DNA of 64,000 nucleotides from Candidatus Binatia bacterium (lineage in GTDB: Bacteria; Desulfobacterota; Binatia; UBA9968; JAJDTQ01): the NCBI GenBank assembly GCA_951813575.1, contig OX638375.1, positions 1,937,042 to 2,001,041 of the forward strand. The letters are read 5' to 3'. The notes below the pieces were generated by a model that was not told the DNA's origin, did not search any database, and saw only the letters and a list, made by a program, of their open reading frames with translations. Below, piece by piece: positions 18,192 through 28,916 of this stretch (its first letter is position 1; every line of letters starts with the position of its first letter). A program made the translations under genes and the position numbers.

Positions 18192-19214
18192 CTACGCTGT
18201 CTCCTTCTGCTCCGCCTGCTTCCGGCTCTCGAGCTCTTCGCGGCTTGGGAAGTGGTCCAGTCTCATGCCCAGCTCCAATCCCAGCTCGTTGAGCAGCTCC
18301 TTGATCTCGTTCAATGACTTGCGTCCGAAGTTCTTGGTCTTGAGCATGTCCTGCTCGGTCTTCTGCACCAGTTCGCCAATGTACTTGAGATTGGCGTTCT
18401 GCAGGCAGTTCTGTGCCCTGACCGAGAACTCCAGGTCCTCGACCGCGCGGAAGAGATTCTCGTTGAGGGGAGCGGCTTCGGCATCCGATTCGTTCTCCGA
18501 AGGCTGCGGCCCCTCCTGGAAGTTGATGAAGATGTCGACCTGGTCCTGCAGGATCCGGGCCGCGTGGGCCAGCGCATCCTCGGGCTTCTCGCTCCCGTCC
18601 GTCCAGACCTCGAGCACCAGACGATCATAGTCCGTGCGCTGGCCGACCCGGGCGTTGGTCACGGTGAAGTTCACCTTGCGGATGGGAGAGAAGACCGCGT
18701 CCATGAAGATCGTGTCGACGGGCTGCTCCTCTTCCCGGTTGCGTTCCGCCGGCACGTATCCCTGACCCATCCGCACCACCATCGTGGCGTTCAGCCGTCC
18801 CTCCTTCGAAAGCGAAGCGATGTGGTGCTCGGGATTGAGGATCTCCACCTGCGGCCCGCAGACGATGTCCTTGGCCAGCACCTCTTCCGGGCCCGACGAT
18901 TCGATGCGGACGACCTCCCGCTCGGAGTCGTGAAGCTTCACCCGCACCTCCTTCAGGTTCAGGATGATGTCGGTCACGTCCTCCGTGGCGCCCGGGATGG
19001 TGGAGAACTCATGAAGGGCGTCTTCCAACTGGACCGAGGTGATGGCCGCGCCCCTGAGCGACGACAGCAGGATGCGCCGCAGACTGTTGCCGACGGTCTG
19101 GCCGAAACCCCTCTCGAAAGGCTCTCCGACGAACTTGCCATAGGTCGGGGTCAGACTCTTCTCGTCGACCTCGATGGCGTCCGGTTTGATCAGTTCGCTC
19201 CAATGCTTCTGCAT
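18192..19214 (-). CDS. rpoA: RNA polymerase alpha subunit
   Basis: Scaffold for RNA polymerase assembly and contact site for activators. The 340-residue product has the N-terminal dimerisation domain (about 1-235, with [20 protein letters not shown] and [18 protein letters not shown]) and the C-terminal domain (about 255-325, [19 protein letters not shown], then [11 protein letters not shown]) that binds UP elements. The length is slightly above E. coli because of a longer interdomain linker. Position rpsD-rpoA-rplQ is standard. Confidence 0.99.
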   Translation of the reverse strand: MQKHWSELIKPDAIEVDEKSLTPTYGKFVGEPFERGFGQTVGNSLRRILLSSLRGAAITSVQLEDALHEFSTIPGATEDVTDIILNLKEVRVKLHDSEREVVRIESSGPEEVLAKDIVCGPQVEILNPEHHIASLSKEGRLNATMVVRMGQGYVPAERNREEEQPVDTIFMDAVFSPIRKVNFTVTNARVGQRTDYDRLVLEVWTDGSEKPEDALAHAARILQDQVDIFINFQEGPQPSENESDAEAAPLNENLFRAVEDLEFSVRAQNCLQNANLKYIGELVQKTEQDMLKTKNFGRKSLNEIKELLNELGLELGMRLDHFPSREELESRKQAEQKETA

Positions 19215-19238
19215 GGGATCTCCAGCCCCGCTGAAGGG

Positions 19239-19865
19239 CTACTTGGAATACAACTCGACGATGAGCTTCTCGTTGATGGGCGTGGTGATGTCACCGCGGC
19301 TCGGCAGCACCCTGACGGTCCCGGAAAAGCTCTCCTGGTTCAACTCGATCCAGTCGGGCACGCCGCGCCGCTGGGCTCCTTCCATGGCGGTGATGACCCG
19401 CTCCGACTTGCGGCTCTTCTCCGCCACCGCCACCACGTCTCCGACTCCCACGCGATACGAAGGGATCGTCACGCGCCGGCCGTTGACCAGAACGTGGCCG
19501 TGCCGCACCAGCAGCCGGGCATCCCCTCTGGAACAGGCGAATCCGAGTCGGTACACGACGTTGTCGAGCCGTCGCTCCAGAATCACCAGCAGATTCTCGC
19601 CGGTGATGCCGCGGGCCTTCTCCGCCGTCTCGAAGCTGCTCCTGAACTGTTTCTCGAGCAGCCCGTACATGCGCTTGACCTTCTGCTTCTCCCGCAACTG
19701 GAGGCTGTACTCGGAGAACTTGAGGCGTCGCTGGCCGTGTTGACCCGGGGGGTAGTTGCGCCGCTCGATGGCGCACTTGTCCGTATAACACCGATCGCCC
19801 TTGAGAAACAGTTTCAAATTCTCTCGCCGGCAGAGCCGGCAAACCGGACCATGGTACCTAGCCAC
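19239..19865 (-). CDS. rpsD: 30S ribosomal protein S4
   Basis: Primary 16S rRNA binder that nucleates 30S assembly. The 208-residue product begins [20 protein letters not shown] and has a zinc-type Cys set (C9, C12 and two Cys near 26-31), then an S4 RNA-binding domain ([20 protein letters not shown]). It lies 13 bases downstream of rpsK. Confidence 0.98.
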   Translation of the reverse strand: MARYHGPVCRLCRRENLKLFLKGDRCYTDKCAIERRNYPPGQHGQRRLKFSEYSLQLREKQKVKRMYGLLEKQFRSSFETAEKARGITGENLLVILERRLDNVVYRLGFACSRGDARLLVRHGHVLVNGRRVTIPSYRVGVGDVVAVAEKSRKSERVITAMEGAQRRGVPDWIELNQESFSGTVRVLPSRGDITTPINEKLIVELYSK

Positions 19866-19878
19866 TGACTATCTCCTC

Positions 19879-20289
19879 TCAGACGCGCCTGCGTTTGGGC
19901 GGTCTGCAGCCGTTATGGGGAATGGGCGTCACGTCCTTGATCAGGCTGATGTTCAACCCTGCCGACTGAAGCGACCTCAGGGCCGACTCCCTGGCCGAAC
20001 CCGGTCCGCGCACGTAAACCTGTATCGAGTGCATGCCGTGGTCCATGGCCTTGCGCGCCACGTTGTCCGCCGCCTGCTGCGCCGCGAAAGGCGTGCCCTT
20101 GCGGGATCCCTTGAAGCCGATGGCCCCGGCGCTCGACCATGCCACGACGTTCCCCTGCGTGTCCGAGATCGTGATGATCGTATTGTTGAAGGTGGAATGG
20201 ATGTGCGCCACCCCCTCGGCGATGTTCTTCCGTCCGCGCCGTTTCCTCGGCGCCCTCGCGTCACGCGCTTTTTTCGCGGCCTGAGCCAT
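19879..20289 (-). CDS. rpsK: 30S ribosomal protein S11
   Basis: Platform protein of the 30S subunit near the mRNA exit. The 136-residue product has [20 protein letters not shown] and ends with [17 protein letters not shown], the diagnostic C terminus. The N terminus is basic and Ala-rich. It is followed by rpsD. Confidence 0.98.
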   Translation of the reverse strand: MAQAAKKARDARAPRKRRGRKNIAEGVAHIHSTFNNTIITISDTQGNVVAWSSAGAIGFKGSRKGTPFAAQQAADNVARKAMDHGMHSIQVYVRGPGSARESALRSLQSAGLNISLIKDVTPIPHNGCRPPKRRRV

Positions 20290-20313
20290 GGATGCTCCTG
20301 TTCTGTTTTGGGC

Positions 20314-20697
20314 CTAACCCTTCGACGGCGGCTTCCTCTTTCCGGCGATGGTCCGCCGGGGGCCCATCCGGGTACGCCCGTTGGTATGCGTGCGCTGTCC
20401 CCTGACGGGCAGCCCGCGCCGGTGCCTGAGGCCCCGATAGGAGCCGATGTCCATGTGGCGCTTGATGTCCATGGTGACGTCGCGCCGCAGGTCGCCCTCG
20501 ACCTTCATTTCCTGGTCGATGATCCGCCGTATCACGACGACCTGATCGTCGGACAAGTCGTCGGACTTGAGCTGAAAAGATATCCCGGCTTCCTTGAGGA
20601 TGTTCCGGGACGTGGTCGCGCCGATGCCGTAGATGTAGGTCAACGCCACTTCCATCTGCTTGTTCTTGGGCAGATCCACCCCAGCAATACGTGCCAT
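20314..20697 (-). CDS. rpsM: 30S ribosomal protein S13
   Basis: Head protein that contacts L5 and P-site tRNA. The 127-residue product begins [20 protein letters not shown], has [11 protein letters not shown] and the C-terminal [20 protein letters not shown] followed by a basic tail. It follows rpmJ by 29 bases. Confidence 0.98.
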   Translation of the reverse strand: MARIAGVDLPKNKQMEVALTYIYGIGATTSRNILKEAGISFQLKSDDLSDDQVVVIRRIIDQEMKVEGDLRRDVTMDIKRHMDIGSYRGLRHRRGLPVRGQRTHTNGRTRMGPRRTIAGKRKPPSKG

Positions 20698-20726
20698 GAG
20701 TTATCCTTTCCGAGTCAGCCTGGCCC

Positions 20727-20840
20727 TTAGCCTTGCCGCTGGGCGTGCTTGCGGGTGACGCAGATGACCCGCACGACCCTGTTCCTGCGAACGATTTTGC
20801 ACTTGTTGCAGATCTTCTTGACCGACGCTCTTACTTTCAC
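20727..20840 (-). CDS. rpmJ: 50S ribosomal protein L36
   Basis: A 37-residue gene read directly from the sequence: [20 protein letters not shown] followed by [17 protein letters not shown]. Cys 11, 14 and 27 and His 32 form the zinc ribbon (C+ form). It starts with GTG at 20840, 27 bases after the map stop, and is followed by rpsM. infA, normally just upstream, is absent here. Confidence 0.95.
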   Translation of the reverse strand: MKVRASVKKICNKCKIVRRNRVVRVICVTRKHAQRQG

Positions 20841-20867
20841 ATCCGACCTCTTTGTCCACGCGGAACG

Positions 20868-21626
20868 CTACAGACGGCTCAACACGTAAGGCCCGTTCTC
20901 GGTAACGGCGATGGAGTGCTCGAAGTGGGCCGCGAGACTCCGGTCCCGGGTGATGGCGGTCCAGCCGTCGTCCAGGATGCTGATTTCCTTCTTCCCGGCG
21001 TTGACCATGGGCTCCACCGCCAGGACCATGCCCGCCCGCAGGCGGGCTCCCTTGCCCGCGTCGCCGTAGTTGGGCACCGGTGGTTCCTCGTGCAGCTTCC
21101 TGCCGATGCCGTGTCCCACGAATTCCCGGACCACCGAATAACCCGAACGCTCCGCGATCTCCTGTATGGCGTTGCCCAGGTCTCCCAGGCGGTTGCCCTC
21201 GCGCAGCATCTCGATGCCCTCGTTCAGCGCCGTCTCGGTCACCCGCATGAGGCGTTCGGCCTCGGCGCTCACCCGGCCCAGGCCCACCGTCACCGCCGAG
21301 TCGCCGTAGAAACCGTCGTACACCACGCCGAAGTCCATCCCCAGGATGTCCCCTTCCTCGAGCACACGGTCCGAAGGAATCCCGTGGACGATTTCCTCGT
21401 TGACCGACGTGCACAGGCTGTGCTCGAACACCCTGCCGGCAACGGCATAGCCCTTGAACGCCGGCTTGGCCCCCTTCTCGTACGTCATCCGCTCCGCCAG
21501 CTCGTCCAGCTCCAGGGTGGTCATGCCCGGCTTCACCACCTCCTTGAGCGCCTGAAGGACCTCGGCCACGATGACGCTGGCCCGGCGCATGGTGTCTATC
21601 TCGGCCCGGGACTTGAGATAAATCAT
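20868..21626 (-). CDS. map: Methionine aminopeptidase, type I
   Basis: Removes the N-terminal Met from nascent proteins. The 252-residue product has the pita-bread fold signatures: HGIPSDRVLEEGDILGMDFG with the metal Asp residues in DFGVVYDGFYGDSAVTV, FVGHGIGRKLHEEP (His), GMVLAVEPMV (Glu) and HFEHSIAVTENGP (Glu). The ATG at 21626 is 38 bases after the secY stop. The longer upstream frame is shifted secY. adk, usual between secY and map, is absent. Confidence 0.97.
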   Translation of the reverse strand: MIYLKSRAEIDTMRRASVIVAEVLQALKEVVKPGMTTLELDELAERMTYEKGAKPAFKGYAVAGRVFEHSLCTSVNEEIVHGIPSDRVLEEGDILGMDFGVVYDGFYGDSAVTVGLGRVSAEAERLMRVTETALNEGIEMLREGNRLGDLGNAIQEIAERSGYSVVREFVGHGIGRKLHEEPPVPNYGDAGKGARLRAGMVLAVEPMVNAGKKEISILDDGWTAITRDRSLAAHFEHSIAVTENGPYVLSRL

Positions 21627-21664
21627 TCGAGGGTCACCTCGGCGGGCGGCGTCTCCGGCGTTCC

Positions 21665-22967
<1,303 letters not shown>

Positions 22968-22975
<8 letters not shown>

Positions 22976-23411
22976 GGGAAAGGACTTCTACCGTGCCTCC
23001 CGCGGCTTCGATCTTCTCTACGGCGCTGCGCGAAAAGCCATGGGCCTTCACCGTCAGCGGCTTGGACAACTCTCCGCGGCCCAGGATCTTCACCAGGCCC
23101 TTGCCGGCCAGCCCCGCCGCCCGCAACGACTCGGGCGAAACCTCCTGGCCCGCGTCGAACCGGCCGAGCCCGTCGAGGTTGACCGGGGTGAAGCTGGTCC
23201 TGAAAGGATTGTGGAAACCGCGCTTGGGCACGCGCCTCGTGAGCGGCATCTGGCCGCCCTCGAAGCCCGGCCTGACACCGCCGCCGGAGCGGGAGCCCTG
23301 GCCCTTGTGTCCGCGGCCGGAGGTCTTGCCGGTGCCGGAGCCCATGCCCCGGCCCACGCGCTTCTTGGCGTGCCGGGTGCCCTTCGCGGGGCGCAACTCA
23401 CGCAGATCCAT
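22968..23411 (-). CDS. rplO: 50S ribosomal protein L15
   Basis: Late 50S assembly protein. The 147-residue product starts [20 protein letters not shown], followed by the Gly/Arg-rich [20 protein letters not shown] and [17 protein letters not shown]. The start at 23411 fits the family; the frame further upstream is shifted rpsE. The 38-base gap to rpsE leaves no room for rpmD (L30), which is normally there. Confidence 0.98.
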
Positions 23412-23449
23412 GAACGGCTCCTTTTCGGTGTCCTGTCGCCACGGGACGC

Positions 23450-23947
23450 CTATCGAATCTCCGCCAACGGCTTCCCTCTCAAGTCCGATACCTCTTCCGG
23501 CGACTTCAGGTTCTTGAGGGCCTCGAAGGTCGCCTTCACCATGTTGTGCGGATTGTTGGAGCCGATGCACTTGCTCAAGACGTTGGGGATGCCGGCCGCT
23601 TCCACCACCGCCCGTACTCCCGCGCCGGCGATCACGCCGGTACCGGGGGCGGCGGGCTTCAGCAGCACGTGCCCGGCGCCGAAGCGCCCGGTGACCTCGT
23701 ACGGGATGCTGTCATCCACCAGCGGCACCCGAAGCAGCGTCTTCTTCGCGTGCTCGACTCCCTTGCGGATGGCCTCGGGCACCTCGTTGGCCTTGCCCAG
23801 GCCGTATCCCACGACCGAGGCTTCGTCACCCACCACCACCAGCGCGTTGAAGCTGAACCTCCGTCCGCCCTTGACCACCTTGGCCACGCGGCTGATGTGG
23901 ATGACCTTCTCCTTCAGCTCCAAGCCCTGCGCATCGACTCGTTCCAA
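23450..23947 (-). CDS. rpsE: 30S ribosomal protein S5
   Basis: Decoding-fidelity protein. The 165-residue product has the double-stranded RNA-binding-like N domain ([20 protein letters not shown]) and the C domain ([19 protein letters not shown]). It appears to start with TTG at 23947, with GGGGG a few bases upstream; no ATG or GTG lies near. It comes 13 bases after rplR. L30 is missing downstream. Confidence 0.96.
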   Translation of the reverse strand: MERVDAQGLELKEKVIHISRVAKVVKGGRRFSFNALVVVGDEASVVGYGLGKANEVPEAIRKGVEHAKKTLLRVPLVDDSIPYEVTGRFGAGHVLLKPAAPGTGVIAGAGVRAVVEAAGIPNVLSKCIGSNNPHNMVKATFEALKNLKSPEEVSDLRGKPLAEIR

Positions 23948-23960
23948 AGCAACCCCCGGA

Positions 23961-24323
23961 TCAGAAAACGAGGCCGGCCTCTCGTGCCGCCTCGGCCAGC
24001 GCCTTCACCCGTCCATGAAAGAGAAAACCGTTCCGGTCGAACACCACCCGGGAAATCTGCTTCTCGCCGCACCGTTCCGCGATGCGCCGGCCGACATCTC
24101 TGGCCGCGTCGACCCCCTTGCTCTCGTCGGAGCCCGCGGCCGGGCTCGACAGCGTCGAAGCGCTCGCCAGCGTGACCCCGCTCTGGTCGGAAATGACCTG
24201 CGCGTAGATATGCCTGGAGCTCCGGTACACGCACAACCTGGGACACGTGTCGCTTCCCGTGATTCGCTTCCGCACGCTCCGTTGCCGCCGCTTGCGGCTC
24301 ACGACCTTCTTGCTCGTCAACAT
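23961..24323 (-). CDS. rplR: 50S ribosomal protein L18
   Basis: Binds 5S rRNA with L5. The 120-residue product starts [20 protein letters not shown], and has [20 protein letters not shown] and the C-terminal [20 protein letters not shown]. The ATG at 24323 lies 22 bases after the rplF stop and matches the family start. The upstream in-frame extension is shifted rplF. Confidence 0.97.
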   Translation of the reverse strand: MLTSKKVVSRKRRQRSVRKRITGSDTCPRLCVYRSSRHIYAQVISDQSGVTLASASTLSSPAAGSDESKGVDAARDVGRRIAERCGEKQISRVVFDRNGFLFHGRVKALAEAAREAGLVF

Positions 24324-24345
24324 GACGCCACCCGATTCGTTTGGT

Positions 24346-24894
24346 TCAACCTGCCGCCCCGCCCATGGCCTTGCCGGCCTTCCGCTGGACGAGCTCGCCC
24401 TGATACCGGATGCCCTTGCCCTTGTACGGCTCGGGAGGACGGAACCGCCGCACCTCGGCCGCCGCCTGGCCCAGCACCTGCTTGTCATGACACTCGAGGG
24501 TGATCACGGTCTGCCGTTCCACCGACGCGGACACGCCGGCGGGCAGAGGGTAGACGATGGGATGCGAGAACCCCAGCGCCATGTGCAGAGACCCGTCCTT
24601 GAACTCGGCCCGGTAGCCGACGCCGTTGATCTCCAGCACTTTCCTGAAACCCTCGCTGACCCCCTCGACCATGTTGGCAAGCAACTTCCGGGTAAGCCCG
24701 TGCCGTGCTCTGATGGCCTTGGTCTCGTCGTTCCGGCGGACGTGCAGCCGGTCGCCGTCCACGTCCACCGTGATGCCCTCCGGCACGCGGTGGGTCAGCG
24801 TGCCCTTGGGACCCTGCATCCGTACTTCGGCGCCCTGGAAATCGATCTTGACCGTTCCGGGCACGACAATCGGCATTTTTCCTACACGCGACAC
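24346..24894 (-). CDS. rplF: 50S ribosomal protein L6
   Basis: Located near the factor-binding site of the 50S subunit. The 182-residue product starts at GTG 24894 ([20 protein letters not shown]), supported by AGGAG about 7 bases upstream; a longer ATG frame at 24918 does not fit the family. The two L6 domains are present, ending in the signature [15 protein letters not shown]. It follows rpsH by 25 bases. Confidence 0.97.
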   Translation of the reverse strand: MSRVGKMPIVVPGTVKIDFQGAEVRMQGPKGTLTHRVPEGITVDVDGDRLHVRRNDETKAIRARHGLTRKLLANMVEGVSEGFRKVLEINGVGYRAEFKDGSLHMALGFSHPIVYPLPAGVSASVERQTVITLECHDKQVLGQAAAEVRRFRPPEPYKGKGIRYQGELVQRKAGKAMGGAAG

Positions 24895-24919
24895 GGAGCA
24901 CTCCTGGTATTCGAGCACA

Positions 24920-25324
24920 CTAGCTGACGGAACAAAGCAACTCGCCGCCGACCTTGGCCTTTACCGCCTCCCGATCCACCACGATCCCCTTGGGCGTGGA
25001 CAGGATGTGGGTGCCCAGACCCTTGCGGACCGGTTGGATGTCCTTGTAGCCCAGATACACGCGCCGGCCCGGCCGGCTCACCCGTTTCAACTCGCTCATC
25101 ACGGGCCGGTGTTCCCGGTCGTACTTGAGGGAGACCCGGAGGGTATCCTGAACCTGGCCGTCGACCTGGATACGCCGGACCTGTCGCACGTACCCTTCCT
25201 CCACCAGCACCTTCACGATGCTCTCCTTGAGACGGGACCACGGGACGTCGACGGTTTCGTGCTTCGCCATCCCGCCGTTCCGCATCCGCGTCAGCAAATC
25301 CGCAATTGGATCGGTCATGCTCAT
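24920..25324 (-). CDS. rpsH: 30S ribosomal protein S8
   Basis: Central-domain 16S binder and, in E. coli, repressor of the spc operon. The 134-residue product starts MSMTDPIADLLTRMRNGGMA and ends GGELLCSVS; STPKGIVVDREA is the RNA-binding signature. GGAGG lies 11 bases before the first ATG, favouring 25324 over the second ATG at 25318. It follows rpsN by 15 bases. Confidence 0.97.
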   Translation of the reverse strand: MSMTDPIADLLTRMRNGGMAKHETVDVPWSRLKESIVKVLVEEGYVRQVRRIQVDGQVQDTLRVSLKYDREHRPVMSELKRVSRPGRRVYLGYKDIQPVRKGLGTHILSTPKGIVVDREAVKAKVGGELLCSVS

Positions 25325-25339
25325 TCGAGACTGCGCCTC

Positions 25340-25525
25340 CTACCAGCTTGCCTTGATGACCCCGGGAATCTCTCCCCGGCGGGCGTACAGCCGAAGGCAG
25401 ATCCGGCACATCCGGAAACGTCGGTAAAACGCCCTGGCCCTGCCGCAAAGCGGGCAGCGGTTGTACTGACGGACCTTGAATTTCGGCGTTCTCGCCGACT
25501 TGATGCGAAGACACTTCTTAGCCAC
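25340..25525 (-). CDS. rpsN: 30S ribosomal protein S14, zinc-type
   Basis: Short (61-residue) type Z form with two Cys pairs, C24-x2-C27 and C40-x2-C43 ([20 protein letters not shown]), ending [11 protein letters not shown]. This form needs zinc. Its ATG overlaps the end of rplE by 8 bases. No alternate, zinc-free S14 gene is in the window. Confidence 0.98.
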   Translation of the reverse strand: MAKKCLRIKSARTPKFKVRQYNRCPLCGRARAFYRRFRMCRICLRLYARRGEIPGVIKASW

Positions 25526-26078
25526 TTGTGGTACCCCCGTCGCCGGCGAACGGCAGTCCGAGATGCTTCAACAAGGCCCTGCCCTCCTCGTCGGTACGTG
25601 CGGTGGTCACGATGGACACCGTCAGGCCGTGCACCCGCTCCACCGACTCCGGCCTCACTTCCGGGAAGATGCTCTGCTCGCGAATCCCCAACGAGTAGTT
25701 GCCGCAGCCGTCGAAGGACCGTGCCGGGATGCCCTTGAAATCCCTCACCTGGGGGAGGGCCACCTGTATCAGGCGATCCAGGAACTCGTACATCCGCTGA
25801 CGGCGCAGCGTCACCATGCATCCGATGGGGTTGCCGCGGCGCAGCTTGAAGTTGGAGATGTCCTTGCGGGCCCGGGTCACCACCGGACGCTGGCCGCTGA
25901 TGGCGGCCAGTTCCGCCACCGCCGAGTCCAGCAGCTTGGCGTTCTGCACCGCTTCACCGATGCAGACGTTGATGGAGACGTTCTTCAGACGCGGCACCTG
26001 GAGCCTGTTGCGATAGCCGAAGTCGGCCATCATGGCCGGCACGATCGCCTCATTGTATTTCTGTTCGAGCCTTACCAT
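25518..26078 (-). CDS. rplE: 50S ribosomal protein L5
   Basis: Binds 5S rRNA and forms the B1b bridge. The 186-residue product starts [40 protein letters not shown] and the terminal [16 protein letters not shown] are characteristic. The ATG at 26078 was preferred to an in-frame GTG at 26096 on family length. The last codons overlap rpsN. Confidence 0.97.
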   Translation of the reverse strand: MVRLEQKYNEAIVPAMMADFGYRNRLQVPRLKNVSINVCIGEAVQNAKLLDSAVAELAAISGQRPVVTRARKDISNFKLRRGNPIGCMVTLRRQRMYEFLDRLIQVALPQVRDFKGIPARSFDGCGNYSLGIREQSIFPEVRPESVERVHGLTVSIVTTARTDEEGRALLKHLGLPFAGDGGTTSG

Positions 26079-26113
26079 CGTTCGATTCCATTCCACGGGC
26101 CCGCGACGCGGCC

Positions 26114-26431
26114 CTAGCCCAGGCCCTCGCCGCAGCGCCGGCAGACGCGTATCTTCTCACCGTCCGGGAGGACCTTGTATCCCACCCGGACCGGGGCATT
26201 GCACGGGTCGCACATGATCATGACGTTCGAGACGTGGATCGAGGCTTCCTTCTCCACGATGCCGCCAGGCTGCTGCGCGCTGCGGGGCTTGGAATGGCGC
26301 TTGACGAGATTAACCCGTTCAATGAAGACGCGGCTCTTCTTCGGCAGCACCTTGATGATCTTGCCGGTCTTCCCCCGCTCCCTCCCGGCCACCACCATCA
26401 CGTTGTCATCTTTGCGGACGAACAGGCTCAT
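26114..26431 (-). CDS. rplX: 50S ribosomal protein L24
   Basis: Assembly initiator of the 50S subunit. The 105-residue product starts [20 protein letters not shown], a KOW motif, and includes [20 protein letters not shown]. The C terminus carries CDPCNAP and CRRCG, a zinc-ribbon-like pair seen in some L24 proteins. The ATG overlaps the rplN stop by four bases (ATGA). Confidence 0.96.
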   Translation of the reverse strand: MSLFVRKDDNVMVVAGRERGKTGKIIKVLPKKSRVFIERVNLVKRHSKPRSAQQPGGIVEKEASIHVSNVMIMCDPCNAPVRVGYKVLPDGEKIRVCRRCGEGLG

Positions 26432-26796
26432 AGCACCTCCGGCGCCAGCGAAACGATCTTCATGAAACGCTTCGCCCTGAGCTCCCGTGCCACGGGACCG
26501 AAGATTCGCGTGCCCACCGGCTCCTTCTGGTTGTCGATCAGGACCGCCGAATTGTTGTCGAAGCGGATGTAGGAACCGTCCACGCGGCTGAGCTCCTTGG
26601 CGGTCCGCACCACCACCGCCCTGACCACGTTGCCCTTCGGCACCTTGGAATTGGGCATGGCCTCCTTGACCGAGACGACGATGACGTCGCCGACGCTGGC
26701 GTACTTCCGCCTCGTCCCGCCGAGCACCTTGATGCACCGGACCCTTCGCGCACCCGAATTGTCCGCCACGTCCAGCACCGTCCCCACTTGTATCAT
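26428..26796 (-). CDS. rplN: 50S ribosomal protein L14
   Basis: Contacts 16S helix 14 at an intersubunit bridge. The 122-residue product starts [20 protein letters not shown] and has [17 protein letters not shown] and [13 protein letters not shown], all canonical. It follows rpsQ by 3 bases and overlaps rplX. Confidence 0.99.
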   Translation of the reverse strand: MIQVGTVLDVADNSGARRVRCIKVLGGTRRKYASVGDVIVVSVKEAMPNSKVPKGNVVRAVVVRTAKELSRVDGSYIRFDNNSAVLIDNQKEPVGTRIFGPVARELRAKRFMKIVSLAPEVL

Positions 26797-26799
26797 CGA

Positions 26800-27096
26800 C
26801 TAAACCCCTGCGCTCTCCGGCGCCGCGGGAGCCTCGCCCGCGGCGGGACGATTCAAGACCCGGCTCACGCGCCATCGCTTCTCCCGGCTCAGCGGCCGGC
26901 ATTCGACGATCACGACCCGGTCCCCGACCCGGCACTGATTGCCTTCGTCGTGGGCCTTTACCCGGGTCCGGCGTTTCAGATATTTCTTGTAACGCGCATG
27001 AAGGACCGTCCGCTCCAACTCGACCACGACGGTCTTCTCCATCCGGTCGGTCCTGACCACCCCTTCACGCTGCTTGGTGACACCACGCTCACTCAT
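26800..27096 (-). CDS. rpsQ: 30S ribosomal protein S17
   Basis: Early 16S rRNA binder with an OB fold. The 98-residue product has REGVVRTDRMEKTVVVELER and GDRVVIVECRPLSREKRWRV. The C-terminal tail (RPAAGEAPAAPESAGV) is an Ala/Pro-rich extension. The ATG lies inside the end of rpmC (8-base overlap). Confidence 0.97.
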   Translation of the reverse strand: MSERGVTKQREGVVRTDRMEKTVVVELERTVLHARYKKYLKRRTRVKAHDEGNQCRVGDRVVIVECRPLSREKRWRVSRVLNRPAAGEAPAAPESAGV

Positions 27097-27304
27097 GATC
27101 GCCTTCTTCGTTTGCCGGGGGCCGGCGTTCCGCGAGCACCGTCTCCACCCGGGCCAGATCGCGCCGCGACTGCCGCAGCTTCATGGGGCTCTCCAACTGC
27201 CCGGTGGCGCGCCGCAACCTCAGGTGAAAGATCTCCTCCTTGCACTCCGTGCGCTTCTGGCGCAGCTCGTCGGAGCTCAGGTCTCGCAATTCCTTCGCGT
27301 GCAT
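27089..27304 (-). CDS. rpmC: 50S ribosomal protein L29
   Basis: Small helical protein near the peptide exit tunnel. The 71-residue product starts MHAKELRDLSSDELRQKRTE and has HLRLRRATGQLESPMKLRQS followed by RRDLARVETVLAER. It follows rplP by 12 bases and overlaps rpsQ. Confidence 0.97.
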   Translation of the reverse strand: MHAKELRDLSSDELRQKRTECKEEIFHLRLRRATGQLESPMKLRQSRRDLARVETVLAERRPPANEEGDHE

Positions 27305-27316
27305 CGTGGACCCCGT

Positions 27317-27721
27317 CTACCGCTCTACGAACACGGTGGCCAGACCGAGCTTTCGCGAAGCAAGCCGGAATGCTTCCTTCGCGGCTTCCCGCTGGACCCC
27401 CTCCATCTCGAACAACAGCTTTCCCGGCTTGATCACGGCGACCCATGCGTGCAACGGACCCTTGCCCTTGCCCATACGCACCTCGGCAGGCTTGCGGGTG
27501 ATGGGCTTGTCCGGGAAAACCCGAATCCAGACCTTTCCATGCCGTTTCAGGTAGCGCGTCAAGGCGATTCGGGCGGCCTCGATCTGACGCGCCGTGATGT
27601 AGCCGCGGTCCACGGACTTCAGCCCGTAGTCGCCGAAGGAGAGACTGGAGCCTCGCTGGGCAAATCCGCCCCTCCGACCCTTCTGTACCTTGCGGTATCT
27701 GATCCTTCTTGGTTCAAGCAT
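27317..27721 (-). CDS. rplP: 50S ribosomal protein L16
   Basis: Late assembly protein near the A-site tRNA. The 134-residue product starts [20 protein letters not shown], has [40 protein letters not shown] and ends in [10 protein letters not shown]. rpsC lies 32 bases upstream. Confidence 0.98.
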   Translation of the reverse strand: MLEPRRIRYRKVQKGRRGGFAQRGSSLSFGDYGLKSVDRGYITARQIEAARIALTRYLKRHGKVWIRVFPDKPITRKPAEVRMGKGKGPLHAWVAVIKPGKLLFEMEGVQREAAKEAFRLASRKLGLATVFVER

Positions 27722-27753
27722 GATTCGCTCCGGCTAAGCCAAGGCAACGAGCC

Positions 27754-28416
27754 CTATAGCCCCAGAGAGGCCTTCTGCTGCTCTTCCTGCTTGGTCAGAA
27801 TCTCGCCCCGGAAGATCCAGGCCTTGACGCCGATGACGCCGTAGGTCGTCTTGGCCTCCGCCAGCCCGTAGCTTACGTCCGCCCGCAGCGTGTGCAGCGG
27901 AACGCGCCCTTCCCGGTACCATTCCGTGCGGGCGATTTCCTGCCCGCCCAACCGGCCGCCGCACTGGATACGGATGCCCTGGGCGCCCATGCGCAACGCA
28001 CGGGAAACGCTTTCCTTCATGGCGCGGCGGAAGGCCACCCGGCGTTCGAGCTGCAGGGCGACGTTCTCGGCCACCAACTGGGCGTCCAGGTCGGGCCGCC
28101 GGACCTCGTGGATGTTGATGAAGACCTCCCGCGGCGACAGCTTTCCCAGTTCTTCCTTGAGCTTCTCGATCTCCGCGCCCTTCTTGCCGATGACGATGCC
28201 CGGACGAGCGGTGTGGATATTGATCTTGGCCTTGTTGGTCGCCCGTTCGATCTCGATCTTGGAGATGCCCGCATGATGCAGGCGCCCCTTGAGAAAGCTC
28301 TTGATCTTGAGATCCTCGTGCAGCAATTCCGGATAGTCGTTGCCCGCGTACCACTTGGAGTCCCAGGTCTCGATGACACGCATGCGAAAAACCTTGGGGT
28401 GCGTCTTCTGTCCCAT
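27754..28416 (-). CDS. rpsC: 30S ribosomal protein S3
   Basis: mRNA-entry protein with helicase role. The 220-residue product starts [20 protein letters not shown], has a KH domain with [15 protein letters not shown], and the C domain with [20 protein letters not shown]. Its upstream region has been replaced by a transposon-like element: the AGGA at 7 bases before the ATG lies in the element's terminal repeat. Without the element, the ATG would follow the rplV stop by one base. Confidence 0.98.
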   Translation of the reverse strand: MGQKTHPKVFRMRVIETWDSKWYAGNDYPELLHEDLKIKSFLKGRLHHAGISKIEIERATNKAKINIHTARPGIVIGKKGAEIEKLKEELGKLSPREVFINIHEVRRPDLDAQLVAENVALQLERRVAFRRAMKESVSRALRMGAQGIRIQCGGRLGGQEIARTEWYREGRVPLHTLRADVSYGLAEAKTTYGVIGVKAWIFRGEILTKQEEQQKASLGL

Positions 28417-28418
28417 CT

Positions 28419-28580
28419 TAGTGTCCTGTCCTGTTCATTCGCACAACAATATGCGGGTCTTTTCCCCGTCGGCTGCGTTGCTCTTCCTCGCGTGGTGCCC
28501 GCCACTGCTCGTCATCGCGCCTTGCCGACGACGAAGAATCCTCCGCATCTTATCATGCGAATGAACAGGACAGGACACTA
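28419..28580. mobile_element. MITE-like element with 25-bp perfect terminal inverted repeats, inserted between rplV and rpsC
   Basis: Positions 28419-28443 and 28556-28580 are exact inverted copies of each other (TAGTGTCCTGTCCTGTTC... outward to inward). Each end carries a TA dinucleotide, which is compatible with a TA target duplication as made by IS630/Tc1-mariner-type transposases. The interior is also an imperfect palindrome about the same centre: ATGCGG at 28451-28456 mirrors 28543-28548, GTCGGC at 28468-28473 mirrors 28524-28529, and GTGG/CCAC at 28492-28505 forms the tip. It has no open reading frame. Removing one TA plus the core restores TAA-G-ATG at the rplV/rpsC junction. The family assignment is inference; no transposase is in the window. 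Confidence 0.85.
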
Positions 28581-28913
28581 GGCCCTTTCGTCGACCACTA
28601 CGGTCAGGTGGCTCAAGCGTTTACGGATCCGGTTGGCGCGGCCCATTCCGCGCGGCATGAACCGTTTCCACATCCCGGCCTGACCCACCTCGGCCCATTT
28701 GACGTACAACAGGTCCACGTCGACGCTCTGCGTGTTCTCGGCGTTGGCGACCGCCGACCGCAACGTCTTGGACACGATGCCGGCGCAGCCCTTCGGCACG
28801 AACTTGAGGATCGTCAGCGCCTCCCCTACCGAGCGGCCCCTTACCTGGTCCACCACGAGTCTCATCTTGCGGGGCGAGACTCGAGCGAACCTCGTGACAG
28901 CACGCGCCTCCAT
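28578..28913 (-). CDS. rplV: 50S ribosomal protein L22
   Basis: Lines the peptide exit tunnel. The 111-residue product has RFARVSPRKMRLVVDQVRGR, NAENTQSVDVDLLYVKWAEV and the terminal SHLTVVVDERA. The TAG stop consists of the outermost bases of the MITE-like element; before insertion the stop would have been TAA, at the same position, so the protein is unchanged. It follows rpsS by 3 bases. Confidence 0.98.
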   Translation of the reverse strand: MEARAVTRFARVSPRKMRLVVDQVRGRSVGEALTILKFVPKGCAGIVSKTLRSAVANAENTQSVDVDLLYVKWAEVGQAGMWKRFMPRGMGRANRIRKRLSHLTVVVDERA

Positions 28914-28916
28914 AGC

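Noticed and set aside
23428..23441. 14-base match GTGTCCTGTCGCCA, also found inverted near 52734-52747 and partly like the MITE end
   Set aside because: A 14-base match between two places in 64 kb is expected by chance several times on both strands, and neither site has a partner inverted repeat.
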